From: CAJWKT01 sp964465375
GTDB lineage: Bacteria > Pseudomonadota > Gammaproteobacteria > Steroidobacterales > Rariloculaceae
Assembly: GCA_964465375.1 (NCBI GenBank)
Contig: CAYXIJ010000015.1
Location: 1 to 53,666, forward strand
DNA length: 53,666 nucleotides
Direction: 5' to 3'
The notes below the pieces were generated by a model that saw nothing but the letters and a program-made list of their open reading frames with translations, was not told the DNA's origin and made no database searches. A program made the position numbers and the translations under genes. Position 1 is the first letter of the stretch. Every line of letters begins with the position of its first letter. This document shows, piece by piece, positions 9,338 through 18,195 of this stretch.

Positions 9338-10402
9338 CTACGGATTATGGGTAAGAGGCGTATAGTCTGACGGGGGCCACCAGAGATCAAAATCTTTAGT
9401 CTCAGGGAGGCCCAATTCCGTAGTTGTTCTGGCGCCAGGAACCCCGAGTTCCTCAAAGATCGTTGCAGTAATCACCTCTAATTCTGCTGCCCTGCGATCT
9501 GCTCTCTCTCCCACCATGACATCAACAAAGATATTTCTCTGCCGCACAACTTCCTCAAACGTTGATGACTCTACAGCCGAAAAAAAGGCTTCTTCTATTG
9601 TCCGAATGACCTCTATCGGTGTATCGCGGCGAACCCCGATGGTGTAGGGCCCATTTAGGGGCAACCGATCTCTAATCTGCGGTATAAAATTGCCGACGGT
9701 AGGAATGACTTTGCCCGTTGCAGTCACAATGTCAGTGGTACCAGTCTGTATGAGCGGAACAAGATTACCCGAATCGATAAGGTGGATATGTTCGTGCACG
9801 CCGCCTCCGGCAATATCAACCTCACCATTCAAGCCCGCCAAGGTGGCAACTTGACCTCCTGCGTATGGTACATACTTCAAATTCAGGCCGGCTGCCTGGG
9901 CAATAATTGCCGCCATTTCATGCACCTGCCCACCCGCTCCTGAAGTAGAGATGGTCAATTCATTCAATTCTTGTCTAGCCGCCTCCACCAGGTCCTGAAA
10001 ACTTTGGAAAGGCGAATCCGGTCGAACAGACCAGCTACCAATACCGTAAGCTGCCTGCATAAAATACCAGTCGGCCCAAGGTCGGGTATCAACGCCACCT
10101 ACAATCCGTGCATATTTATTAAAATTTGAGGCACCAAGTATCGTATAACCGTCTGGCCTTTTGTTTAGTACATACCGTGTGGCTAGGGCTCCGGAGGCAC
10201 CCGTACGGTTTGTGACATTGATAGTCCACCCCGTAGACCGTGACATTTCCGTAGCCAGCGCCCGAAGCACAGTATCTGTGCCACCACCAGGCGCATACAT
10301 GACAACCATATTGATGGGTCGCTCCGGCCAGTCCGCACGCGCGCTACTCAATAGAAACGCTACAACAAAAAACAATGCTACAAATGAGGTTAAACGGCTC
10401 AT
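9338..10402 (-). CDS. tctC: TctC / Bug-family periplasmic solute-binding receptor
   Basis: The extracytoplasmic binding protein for the adjacent TctAB permease. It has a signal peptide (SFVALFFVVAFLLSSARA, mature start near DWPERP) and the family's PERPINMVVMYAPGGGTDTV segment, which lines the ligand pocket. Length 354 is slightly longer than typical Bug proteins (about 320), with the extra at the C-terminus. It is the first gene of the tctC-tctB-tctA-Gfo/Idh operon. A 98-base gap to the next gene upstream leaves room for a promoter. Ligand likely a carboxylate, identity unknown. Confidence 0.9.
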   Translation of the reverse strand: MSRLTSFVALFFVVAFLLSSARADWPERPINMVVMYAPGGGTDTVLRALATEMSRSTGWTINVTNRTGASGALATRYVLNKRPDGYTILGASNFNKYARIVGGVDTRPWADWYFMQAAYGIGSWSVRPDSPFQSFQDLVEAARQELNELTISTSGAGGQVHEMAAIIAQAAGLNLKYVPYAGGQVATLAGLNGEVDIAGGGVHEHIHLIDSGNLVPLIQTGTTDIVTATGKVIPTVGNFIPQIRDRLPLNGPYTIGVRRDTPIEVIRTIEEAFFSAVESSTFEEVVRQRNIFVDVMVGERADRRAAELEVITATIFEELGVPGARTTTELGLPETKDFDLWWPPSDYTPLTHNP

Positions 10403-10500
10403 GCAATGAATGATCTGCTAGTCACTCATAGAATGCAATGTTGAAAAATTGGGTACTTACAGCTTCAGTTTCTAGTATTTAGAATTCAGCTAAAAGTATT

Positions 10501-12768
10501 CTAGGGCTGCAAAAGATAGGAAAATTTTAAAAATAATTGCTCGCCATCTCGGTCCAAGTCAGTAGTACGAATAACCTCCTTTCCATTCTCTGTGTCGATT
10601 AGCTGAAAGTTACTGGAGTTAGAGTTGTAGCCCAAATAGAGCGCTGACCATGGGTTTATTACATAACGAAACAATACATCAAAGTTCATATTTTCCTCTC
10701 GCTTTAAAGAAGTCAAAGCAGTAGGGTCGGTTTTCTCATGTTGAGCAATAAAACGTAAAGAAAATTCTTTTGTGAATTGGTAGTTCCATCGGGTCCTAAC
10801 AATCCGGTTAGAAAAAATGCTTCCTGCTCCATTTCGATCCGTGAGCTCAGTAAGTAAATAAGTTGTATCAATGCGGAAACTATCTGATGGCTTCCAATTC
10901 ACTTCGATCTCAGTATTGGCAGTATTTGCAAGAGTGGGGTCGGTGCCCGATATTGGCCTCAAATTGATTGTTGTTCCAGACTCAAACTCAGCGCTAAAGC
11001 TTACCTTTGCAAACATTTCTGTTTCAAATCCCAAAGACCATCTATCCTGGGCATAATCGCGGCTCCCTATAAGGCCAGAAAAATCCTGCGGCCGGAGTCT
11101 CTCTCGAGTCTGGTCGTATTCGATTTCAAACTCGGTATCCGCAGCCCACTCCCAACTGAAGGATGGGGTAACCTGCGAAAATATCCGGGTACCGCTTTGG
11201 TCCTCAATACGATTCACAAATAAAGTCGGCCCCCATTTATTTAGCCGCATAGCCCTAGGCCAAAAATCGTATGAAAGACGGGCATGGGTTGATTGCGAAT
11301 CTGGTGAGTCGTCTCGAGAAAAATATCCTAGCTCAGCCTTGAAGTCCTCGCTGGTATCTAACCGGTGAGCGTGAACGTTAAAACTACGGCCGGAGCGGTC
11401 AAAACGAACACTGGACATTGTTCCATCGAGCTCTGTGCCGTTCTGGAGCTGTGTATCAGTATTAATAAGTTGCACCTGACTTGTCCAATTCGGGGTCAGC
11501 TTGAAACGACTATCTAAACTTATAGCTGTGTTGGAGGCATTCCCGAATTTCCTGTTAGTCAGTAGAGCACCAACACTGGACTGCTCGCCAATATCCCGAT
11601 ACACCCGCATGATACGTACATCCGCTGATTGTCCACCCAGTGGGTCTCCAAGAGGACGGTTCTGGCCGGGCGCCTCATCGTCCATCAACATAGCCCCAAA
11701 TCCCCACGGGCCTTGCTTACCGGTGAACCTTACTCCTGCCTGCGGGTCTTTGATGCGACGCGTAAAAACTAGCCTCCTTTCTGTAGAAAAATAATCAGAG
11801 TTTTCCAAGAAGAATGGGCGACGCTCCGGAAAGCGTACCTCGAAGCGCTCGTTGACTGTAACTTGCGGTTGGTCAGACTCCACCTGGCTGAAGTCCGGAT
11901 TGATCGTTGCATCCAACACCATGCTGTCACCGAACACAAATTTGGCATCCAACCCGAAATTGTCTTCGGTATCCTTTGTGAAACCTGGGCCATCTTTAGC
12001 CTTAGGGTCCAGTACCTCAAAATCTCGCACAAACGCAAACGGGACTAGCTGAATATTACGCCCCGGCGAAACACCATCCATGCCAACCAAAGTCGCAACT
12101 TGGTTAAGTCGACCCTCAATAGACCGTGAATACGCAGGCCAAAAACTATTTTCGCTTAATCGGACAATTTCGCGCTCAACCTGAATCCCCCATACCTGCT
12201 CATCCGATTCACTAAAACGAAGAGAGCGAAAGGGAATCTCAAACCGGACCATGAAACCCTGATTCGTCAACCTACCCTCGCTGTACCAAACGGACTCATA
12301 GGAAGTATCCATGCGACCACCCTCCCTCCATCGGGCATCCTGTTGCACTCCAAATGGATTGGCGCGGAACATATAGGCTGTTCGTTGATCATTGAAGGTA
12401 TCAATGGTGACACCAATTTTATCGTCATCCCAAATAATTTCACGTGGTGACAGATTTGCTCGCACGTTATGGGGTTCGTCATCGAATGCTAGAAAAACAA
12501 CATAAAAATTGAGCTGGTCATAGGCAACGTAAGCCTCTGTCCTCTGAGCTGAAGGCTCTCCATCATCAGGCTCTCTTTGCACGAACCCATCGATCCTGGT
12601 CATCATGCCCCGAATCTCTTCGCTTGGCTTCATGCCGCTAAAGTCTTCCAAAGTAGGCGGGCGCTCCACTAAAGGAATCTGCAGGGATCCCTGAGAAAAG
12701 ACCAGACCCGTCGCCCACGGCCCGGACATGACTACCCACAACCCAAGCACCCTAATAATCCTTAGCAA
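10501..12768 (-). CDS. DUF5916 outer-membrane protein with N-terminal CBM9-like domain
   Basis: A 755-residue exported protein. After a signal peptide (LGLWVVMSGPWATGLVFSQ) comes a carbohydrate-binding family 9-like sandwich (EAYVAYDQLNFYVVFLAFDD, then DDKIGVTIDTFNDQRTAYMF), followed by about 500 residues of alternating beta-strand pattern typical of DUF5916 barrels, including NPDFSQVESD and RFPERRPFFLENSDYF. The last residues (FLKFSYLLQP) are consistent with a barrel closing strand. Role in the family is not established; surface binding or uptake of a polymer is plausible. The start is TTG with GGAGAGGAA just upstream. It appears to be a single-gene unit. Confidence 0.85.
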   Translation of the reverse strand: MLRIIRVLGLWVVMSGPWATGLVFSQGSLQIPLVERPPTLEDFSGMKPSEEIRGMMTRIDGFVQREPDDGEPSAQRTEAYVAYDQLNFYVVFLAFDDEPHNVRANLSPREIIWDDDKIGVTIDTFNDQRTAYMFRANPFGVQQDARWREGGRMDTSYESVWYSEGRLTNQGFMVRFEIPFRSLRFSESDEQVWGIQVEREIVRLSENSFWPAYSRSIEGRLNQVATLVGMDGVSPGRNIQLVPFAFVRDFEVLDPKAKDGPGFTKDTEDNFGLDAKFVFGDSMVLDATINPDFSQVESDQPQVTVNERFEVRFPERRPFFLENSDYFSTERRLVFTRRIKDPQAGVRFTGKQGPWGFGAMLMDDEAPGQNRPLGDPLGGQSADVRIMRVYRDIGEQSSVGALLTNRKFGNASNTAISLDSRFKLTPNWTSQVQLINTDTQLQNGTELDGTMSSVRFDRSGRSFNVHAHRLDTSEDFKAELGYFSRDDSPDSQSTHARLSYDFWPRAMRLNKWGPTLFVNRIEDQSGTRIFSQVTPSFSWEWAADTEFEIEYDQTRERLRPQDFSGLIGSRDYAQDRWSLGFETEMFAKVSFSAEFESGTTINLRPISGTDPTLANTANTEIEVNWKPSDSFRIDTTYLLTELTDRNGAGSIFSNRIVRTRWNYQFTKEFSLRFIAQHEKTDPTALTSLKREENMNFDVLFRYVINPWSALYLGYNSNSSNFQLIDTENGKEVIRTTDLDRDGEQLFLKFSYLLQP

Positions 12769-13180
12769 AATTCCTCTCCAATTCCTTCAAAATACTACTC
12801 TCAGGGAAAGTCTAGGCCTATAGACCCTCCTACCCCGGGATCCCTCTCACGAAAAGGCAGTCATAGGATTTACTGAAAATTCCTTGGTGGCGCACACTGC
12901 CCTAAATTTTGATCGGTGACTCTCTTGTCTATCCGCCTGACGCTCTCCCTTGTGCCGAACGTATTCTAAAAATACGCCTACCAGTATGCAATAGTCATTA
13001 CGGTGCAAAATTACGGAAATTTAAGAAAAAAACCCCCTTTTTTTCTTTAAGATGCTTCGCAACTGTAAAGGGTTACAAGATGCTCTTCATTTTGAGAATA
13101 ACGGTAGGCCGATTGGGAATAATGGTAGGCCGAGCCGAGGGCTGGAATGATCTGATAGAATCAGTCGCCCTTTTTTTGGG
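12769..13180. other. Intergenic region without a convincing gene
   Basis: About 410 bases between the DUF5916 start and tRNA-Thr. An open frame of 93 codons crosses it but runs into the tRNA and shows no protein-like features. The stretch holds an imperfect 17-base direct repeat, homopolymer runs, and a TAGAAT hexamer at 13156-13161 followed by a G+C-rich stretch that could be the -10 element of the tRNA promoter; no good -35 element was found at the expected distance. Confidence 0.5.
13096..13133. repeat. Direct repeat of 17 bp, two copies, 21-bp period
   Basis: GAATAACGGTAGGCCGA at 13096-13112 is repeated as GAATAATGGTAGGCCGA at 13117-13133, 16 of 17 bases identical. The two copies lie on the same face of the DNA helix (two turns) just upstream of the tRNA-Thr gene, so a protein-binding role is possible, but this is speculative. 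Confidence 0.6.
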
Positions 13181-13253
13181 GCCGGCATAGCTCAGTTGGT
13201 AGAGCGCATCATTCGTAATGATGAAGTCGGGGGTTCGAATCCCTCTGCCGGCA
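13181..13253 (+). tRNA. tRNA-Thr (anticodon CGT)
   Basis: The 73-base gene folds as a cloverleaf. The acceptor arms GCCGGCA and TGCCGGC pair perfectly. The D arm reads GCTCAGTTGGTAGAGC. The anticodon stem CATCA/TGATG carries the loop TTCGTAA with anticodon CGT, reading ACG (Thr). The T arm has GGGGGTTCGAATCCCTC. The discriminator base is A; CC follows, but the final A of CCA is not encoded. The next coding sequence begins only 19 bases later. Confidence 0.96.
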
Positions 13254-13272
13254 CCGTTTCTGGAGGTTCATA

Positions 13273-14277
13273 ATGCAAATGGTTAAGGTCGCGCTCGGTA
13301 TAACAACACTTGTTCTTGTGATGCCCACATTAGCGCATCACAGTGACTCTGGTTACGACCATGAAAGCCTGGTTGCCTTCCAAGGCACAGTAAATCGATT
13401 CGTTTGGAGAAACCCGCACGTCGCTATTTTCGTTGAAACTACAAATGAGATAGGCCAGACAATCGAGTGGGCCATCGAAACTGGTTCCACGCCCATTATG
13501 AGAAGAAGCGGCTGGACGCGAGATTCCTTAGTGCCGGGCGATGAAGTATTTATTAGAGCTCACCCCGAAAGGGACTCTGGCCGCAACCATGCGCTACTGC
13601 TATCACTTGAGAGAAGTAACGGAGAAACCCTTGCGCAGGTGGAGGGAGATGACGTGGAAAGTACTTTCAGCACTTCAGATGTGTCAGGTGTGTGGAAGGG
13701 CCTTAGTACCCCAGCCGCAATCTTCGGGCGAAATCTCAGCAAACATCCATTAACTGAAAAAGGCGCTACTGCCAAAGCCCAATACGACCCACTGAGGGAC
13801 AGCCCAGAGGCTGAATGCATAGCGGTTCCCTCACCAAGAATAGTCACTGCCAGCGTAGTCTACCTCACTGAAATCGAGCTCCACGAAAACAGCGCTGTCA
13901 TCAAAAATGAATTCTTTGATGCAGAAAGAACTGTGTTTATGGATGGACGCGAACATCCGGAAGATGGAGAGCGAACAAATCAAGGTCATTCCATTGGCTG
14001 GTGGGAGGAAAGCACACTTGTTGTGGATACTACTCACTTTGAGGACCACCCTTCGGGTAACGGGCCTGGTGTTCCTTCTGGCGCCCAGAAACATGTTATT
14101 GAGCGATATGCATTGGGCGAAGGTGGCAAACGGTTAATTATCAATATTTTTCTAGAAGATGCCGAGTACTTGGCTGAACCTTTCACTGGAGTCGTTGAAT
14201 GGAATTACCGGCCGGACCTTGAGTTATTTAGATACAACTGTGACCCGGAACTATCTAAACAATTTTTGCTCGAATAG
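13273..14277 (+). CDS. Exported DUF6152 protein fused to a GHSIGxW-type partner domain
   Basis: A 334-residue exported protein of unknown function with two domains. After a signal peptide (VALGITTLVLVMPTLA), residues 21-120 form a DUF6152 domain: AHHSDSG directly after the cleavage site, then FVWRNPHVAIFVET and GWTRDSLVPGDEVFIRAHP. Residues 140-330 form a second domain with AECIAVP, FMDGREHPEDGE, GHSIGWWEESTLVVDT, ERY and a terminal RYNC. The same two modules recur at three other loci in this window. GGAGG seven bases upstream supports the ATG. It starts 19 bases after tRNA-Thr, so a shared transcript is likely. Conserved His and Cys residues hint at metal or disulfide chemistry, which is inference. 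Confidence 0.8.
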   Translation: MQMVKVALGITTLVLVMPTLAHHSDSGYDHESLVAFQGTVNRFVWRNPHVAIFVETTNEIGQTIEWAIETGSTPIMRRSGWTRDSLVPGDEVFIRAHPERDSGRNHALLLSLERSNGETLAQVEGDDVESTFSTSDVSGVWKGLSTPAAIFGRNLSKHPLTEKGATAKAQYDPLRDSPEAECIAVPSPRIVTASVVYLTEIELHENSAVIKNEFFDAERTVFMDGREHPEDGERTNQGHSIGWWEESTLVVDTTHFEDHPSGNGPGVPSGAQKHVIERYALGEGGKRLIINIFLEDAEYLAEPFTGVVEWNYRPDLELFRYNCDPELSKQFLLE

Positions 14278-14310
14278 AAGAAGTCCTTTTTATTCAATGG
14301 CCTCTTGAGC

Positions 14311-15084
14311 ATGGGCATAATTACGCCAAACGATCAGGAGGTTTCGCAACTAGAGGGTGTCCATCTCTATCATGCAGGTATGTCCAATTGCTCCATGAGG
14401 GTTCGCATGACCCTGCACGAAAAGGGAGTCAAGTGGACGAGCCATCACCTTGATTTACTGCGCGAAGAAAATATCACCCCAGAGTACTTCGCAATTCACC
14501 CCAAAGGACTCGTACCTACACTAATACATAATGGTACTGTCATCATAGAGTCAACTGACATAATCCACTACCTAGATGAAACCTTCCAAGACCCCCCTCT
14601 AAAACCGAACGATAGCAAGGAAAGAGCAAAGGTCTTTCAGTGGCTTGAGCGAGCTGCAAACAATCACATGTTTGTCAAAACCTATATGTTCGGTAACCTA
14701 GTTGGTACCAAATATCGAAAAGGAAAACTTAGTCTCGCTCAATACCGGAAGCTGCAGAAAAACCGAGAACTGCTAGCCTTTCACGAACAGAACTCGTCTC
14801 CAAAAGGATTATCCAGAAAGTCTTTGTTTACAGCAGAAAAAGTAATATGCGATTGCTTTCAGAAGCTAGATAACGCCCTTGGTGGGCAAAAATGGATAAC
14901 CGGAAAAACGTTTTCGCTTGCTGACATCGCATGGGTTCCACTGTATGTCACCCTCAACAGTGCCGGCTTTCCATTTAACGATTATAAAAATGTAAATAGG
15001 TGGAAAAAAATAATTCAGAAACGCCCCAGTTATAGTAGGGCCATTCTTCAGTGGCTACCGAAAGGCCTAATGGCCGACAATTAA
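14311..15084 (+). CDS. Glutathione S-transferase family protein
   Basis: An about 257-residue protein with a GST fold. The N-terminal thioredoxin-like part has the catalytic-loop segment AGMSNCSMRVRMTLHEKGV, the cis-Pro stretch PKGLVPTLIHNG, and the glutathione-contacting IIESTDIIHYLDE. The helical C-terminal domain ends with ITGKTFSLADIAWVPLYVTL, including the conserved N-capping Asp. Length is 40-50 residues above a minimal GST because of an insertion around residues 125-165. ATG 14311 is used; TTG 14305 is also possible and neither has a clear ribosome binding site. Cytosolic; substrate unknown. Confidence 0.8.
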   Translation: MGIITPNDQEVSQLEGVHLYHAGMSNCSMRVRMTLHEKGVKWTSHHLDLLREENITPEYFAIHPKGLVPTLIHNGTVIIESTDIIHYLDETFQDPPLKPNDSKERAKVFQWLERAANNHMFVKTYMFGNLVGTKYRKGKLSLAQYRKLQKNRELLAFHEQNSSPKGLSRKSLFTAEKVICDCFQKLDNALGGQKWITGKTFSLADIAWVPLYVTLNSAGFPFNDYKNVNRWKKIIQKRPSYSRAILQWLPKGLMADN

Positions 15085-15094
15085 TTAAAAGACT

Positions 15095-15505
15095 CTACCC
15101 AGGTGACTGGTCACGCACCTGAATCACAACCTCAATGCCAATCTGTTCCGTTCCAGGTGGCAGCTCCCTCTTAACATCCAATGACAATCCTTCCATTGGG
15201 ATATCAGTCAACTCCCCTGTGTCTACATTAAAAAAATGATGGTGAGGCAGGATAGTTGGGTCATAAAACCGTCGCTCTGGATCCACGTTAACCGTCCGAA
15301 CCAATCCTTTCTCGCAAAAAAGGTTCAGCGTATTATAAACGGTAGCCTTCGATATACGAGATCCAGCGGTACGAGTAGCTGTAATAACTTGCTCGGCCGA
15401 TAGATGCTGGGGTTTAGAGAAAATCACCTCTCCAACATCCAAGCGCTGAGAGGTGGGTATCACGCCATGCCGGCCCAAAAATTGTCCAATCTCATCTCGC
15501 GTCAC
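15095..15505 (-). CDS. Fur-family transcriptional regulator, Irr/PerR-like
   Basis: A 136-residue winged-helix regulator of the Fur superfamily. The helix-turn-helix spans about residues 18-65 (TSQRLDVGEVIFSKPQHLSA, then SKATVYNTLNLFCEKGLV). The metal- or haem-responsive region is PHHHFFNVDTGELTDI, which resembles the His cluster of Irr-type and related Fur proteins. The CxxC pairs that bind structural zinc in PerR/Fur are absent from the C-terminus. The start codon is GTG with AAAGG nine bases upstream. It probably senses iron, haem or peroxide; targets are not visible here, though an Nramp gene lies about 15 kb away. Confidence 0.85.
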   Translation of the reverse strand: MTRDEIGQFLGRHGVIPTSQRLDVGEVIFSKPQHLSAEQVITATRTAGSRISKATVYNTLNLFCEKGLVRTVNVDPERRFYDPTILPHHHFFNVDTGELTDIPMEGLSLDVKRELPPGTEQIGIEVVIQVRDQSPG

Positions 15506-15650
15506 AAAGGTAAACCTTTTAAATCAGGCCCTTGCAGAGTATACCCTGAGGTGTCCGTGGATAGTACCACCAACCACCCAGTTGGTGCGGCAACCTTAGC
15601 TAGTCCTAGCAGAAACCTGTCTTTTAGGGTCAGTCGGTCACTTAAGGCCT

Positions 15651-17993
15651 CTACTCTGAATTGGAATCCTTTAACTCGACTTTGATGTCTTCCATCAAAC
15701 TGGGCCGCTCTGTTGGAATCGTAAGTTCCAGCGTAGAGGTTTCGATAACCCGTGGATAGTGATTATCGTGTCGCTCCACATCTCCAGTTTCCCAGAATGG
15801 ATCAATCTCCACCGATGCAATCTCCTTATCACGGATTATTCTCGAGCTAATTTTGTTGGTATTCCTTGCCCAGATTTCTGCCGGCAACGTCAGGGCCTCT
15901 TTTTGACCATCAAGATATTCAATACTCAAGATGATTGGCATCACTAGGCCTCCCTTATTAGTAAAATCCAATTGATAGATATAATCATTTACCTCCAGTA
16001 GTTCCCGCTCGTAGTCTTCTAAATTATCTAACATATTGTTGTACTGATTCCGGTCCTTATTAGTGACGGTAAATGCATCGTACTCATTATAAAAATCCTC
16101 TAACTCTGGATGTCGGCCAAGCATGAACTCAATATCACCATTATTAGCACGTACTCGTGATAGTGGTTCGCGCATTTTTTCCTTTGCCTGCCATGCCTTT
16201 TCAATCTCTGGATCCTTGGTGTCGATGCGCAGACGGGTCACTTTGTCCAACGCTATATCGACATGGTCAGTACTATAAAACCAACCATTCCAGAACCAGT
16301 CCAAATCTATACCAGACACATCTTCCATGGTGCGAAAAAAATCTGTTGGCATCGGCCGTTTAAACATCCAGCGCCTGGCGTATTCCTTGAATGCGCGATC
16401 AAATAATTCCCTTCCTAAAATAGTTTCGCGTAAAACCACCAATGCTGCCGAGGTTTTTGTATAGGCATTACCGCCTCTGTTGATGAGCGAGTCAGCACTG
16501 GTCATGATCGGCATTTGGCGCGGACTAGTCATTTGAGAAATTGCAGCCCGCGGTCCCCCTCTTCCGGACGGATAATCCTCCTCCCATTCCTCCAGCGCCA
16601 GATAACCGATAAAGGTGTTCATGCCTTCGTCCATCCAGCTCCAGTGCCTTTCGTCAGTATTAATGATCATCGGAAAATAGTTATGCCCTACTTCATGAAT
16701 AATCACACCAATAACTGCATACTTTAATTGTCTAGTGTAGGTCTGCTCACCATCATCATTTTTAGTTGGACGTGTATGCGTAAAGGCGATCATGGGGTAT
16801 TCCATGCCACCGGTCGCTCCATTTACTGAAAGTGCAACCGGGTAGGGATAGGGAAATGTAAAACGACTATAGGTATGCAGCGTATGGACAACAGACTGAG
16901 TCGAATAAGTACCCCACAATGGATTGGCCTCTTTTGGGTAATAGGACATAGCCATAATGGTATGGTCTTGTCCATTCATTCCTTTTTGGGTCACTCCCAT
17001 GGCGTCCCAGATAAATTTTCTAGAGCTGGCAAAGGCGAAATCCCTTACCTGGCTTGCGGAATATTTCCACGTACGGTACTCGTCGTCCTTGCTACTTTCA
17101 TTATCCAGTGCCTCGTCCGGGGTAATAATCATCACGGGCTCATTGGCTACTCTTGCCCTCTGGAGACGCGCTTGCTGGGTGGCTGTCAAGACATCCTGAG
17201 GATTCTGGAGCTCACCAGTTGCCGCTACCACATGATCCGCGGGAACCGTCAACTCGACATAAAAATCTCCGAACTCCAGCGTAAATTCTCCTGCCCCTAT
17301 AAACTGCTTGTTGAGCCAGCCATGGGCATCCGTATAGGCTGCCATGCGCGGATACCACTGAGTAATCTGATATAAATCATTATCATCATCTGGAAAATAC
17401 TCGTAACCATTGCGACTCCCGGTTGCAACACTAGTTATCCTAAATGACCAATCAATATTCAGTACAAAACGGGCATTTGAAATCAAAGGTTCCGGTAAAT
17501 CTATCCGCATCATAGTCTTGATAACAGTAAACGGAAGATCATTTCCAGCGTGATCTCGCACCGATTTTATATTTAATCCACCGTCAAAATTATAAGCTTC
17601 ATATTCGGCGCGAAAGCGTCTCATGCTTGTCTCGGTAAGGCTGCCTGTTGTTCTTGTTAGATTGAAGTCGGAATGGCTGTCAAATTGATTTTGATCTAAC
17701 TGCAACCAGAGATACCCAAGTTCGTCCGGAGAATTGTTGTGGTAAGTCAGGGTTTCCGAGGCGGTAATTTCTCGTGCTGATTCGTCTAGTCGTGCTCTAA
17801 TTTCGTAATCAGCCCGCTGCTGCCAATATTGACTGCCCGGCGCACCACTTGCTCGGCGCTCCTGCGAAGGAGTCGGCCAGATCTCATCCAGCTGCCGAAA
17901 CTTGTCTGAATGCTTTTGTTCTTGTGCTGCCGAATCTCCAATAGGACCGAATAATCCAGAAATCAAAAAGATAAGTGTTGCAAGCCTAAGCAT
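15651..17993 (-). CDS. Exported M1-family (gluzincin) metallopeptidase
   Basis: A zinc aminopeptidase-like protein of about 780 residues. The zinc motif HEVGH with the downstream Glu in WSWMDEGMNTFIGYL gives the HExxH-(18)-E pattern of M1 peptidases. The GxMEN exopeptidase motif appears as GATGGMEYPM. The N-terminal half is the M1 beta-sandwich. ATG 17993 gives a signal peptide (MLRLATLIFLISGLFGPIGD, mature start near AQEQK), and GGGGGG sits seven bases upstream; a GTG at 18008 is less likely. Probably a periplasmic peptidase. It stands alone, with about 200 non-coding bases before it. Confidence 0.88.
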   Translation of the reverse strand: MLRLATLIFLISGLFGPIGDSAAQEQKHSDKFRQLDEIWPTPSQERRASGAPGSQYWQQRADYEIRARLDESAREITASETLTYHNNSPDELGYLWLQLDQNQFDSHSDFNLTRTTGSLTETSMRRFRAEYEAYNFDGGLNIKSVRDHAGNDLPFTVIKTMMRIDLPEPLISNARFVLNIDWSFRITSVATGSRNGYEYFPDDDNDLYQITQWYPRMAAYTDAHGWLNKQFIGAGEFTLEFGDFYVELTVPADHVVAATGELQNPQDVLTATQQARLQRARVANEPVMIITPDEALDNESSKDDEYRTWKYSASQVRDFAFASSRKFIWDAMGVTQKGMNGQDHTIMAMSYYPKEANPLWGTYSTQSVVHTLHTYSRFTFPYPYPVALSVNGATGGMEYPMIAFTHTRPTKNDDGEQTYTRQLKYAVIGVIIHEVGHNYFPMIINTDERHWSWMDEGMNTFIGYLALEEWEEDYPSGRGGPRAAISQMTSPRQMPIMTSADSLINRGGNAYTKTSAALVVLRETILGRELFDRAFKEYARRWMFKRPMPTDFFRTMEDVSGIDLDWFWNGWFYSTDHVDIALDKVTRLRIDTKDPEIEKAWQAKEKMREPLSRVRANNGDIEFMLGRHPELEDFYNEYDAFTVTNKDRNQYNNMLDNLEDYERELLEVNDYIYQLDFTNKGGLVMPIILSIEYLDGQKEALTLPAEIWARNTNKISSRIIRDKEIASVEIDPFWETGDVERHDNHYPRVIETSTLELTIPTERPSLMEDIKVELKDSNSE

Positions 17994-18195
17994 CGAATTA
18001 CCCCCCACTACATTTGCATAAAAGACAAAGAAAAAAATATCTATCTTCTTAAAAAGATGATCGCTAATATTCCACCAACTACTCTCAATGGCTGTATCAA
18101 TTACGGTCTCACTAAAGTAAGCCTACTCCCAATCTCTGGGCCGAAATCAAATGAATTCTCCGCACCTTACAGCCCGGATTTTTTATTTCTTATCG

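Noticed and set aside
12909..13190. Forward open frame of 93 codons before tRNA-Thr
   Set aside because: It runs into the tRNA gene, has no ribosome binding site or recognisable domain, and its residues look like translated non-coding DNA.
13181..13253. tRNA-Thr as an integration site for a mobile element
   Set aside because: No integrase, no repeated tRNA 3' end downstream within the window and no island-like genes follow it.
16875..17375. Forward open frame of 166 codons opposite the M1 peptidase
   Set aside because: Antisense shadow of a clearly conserved gene; the sequence shows no family features.
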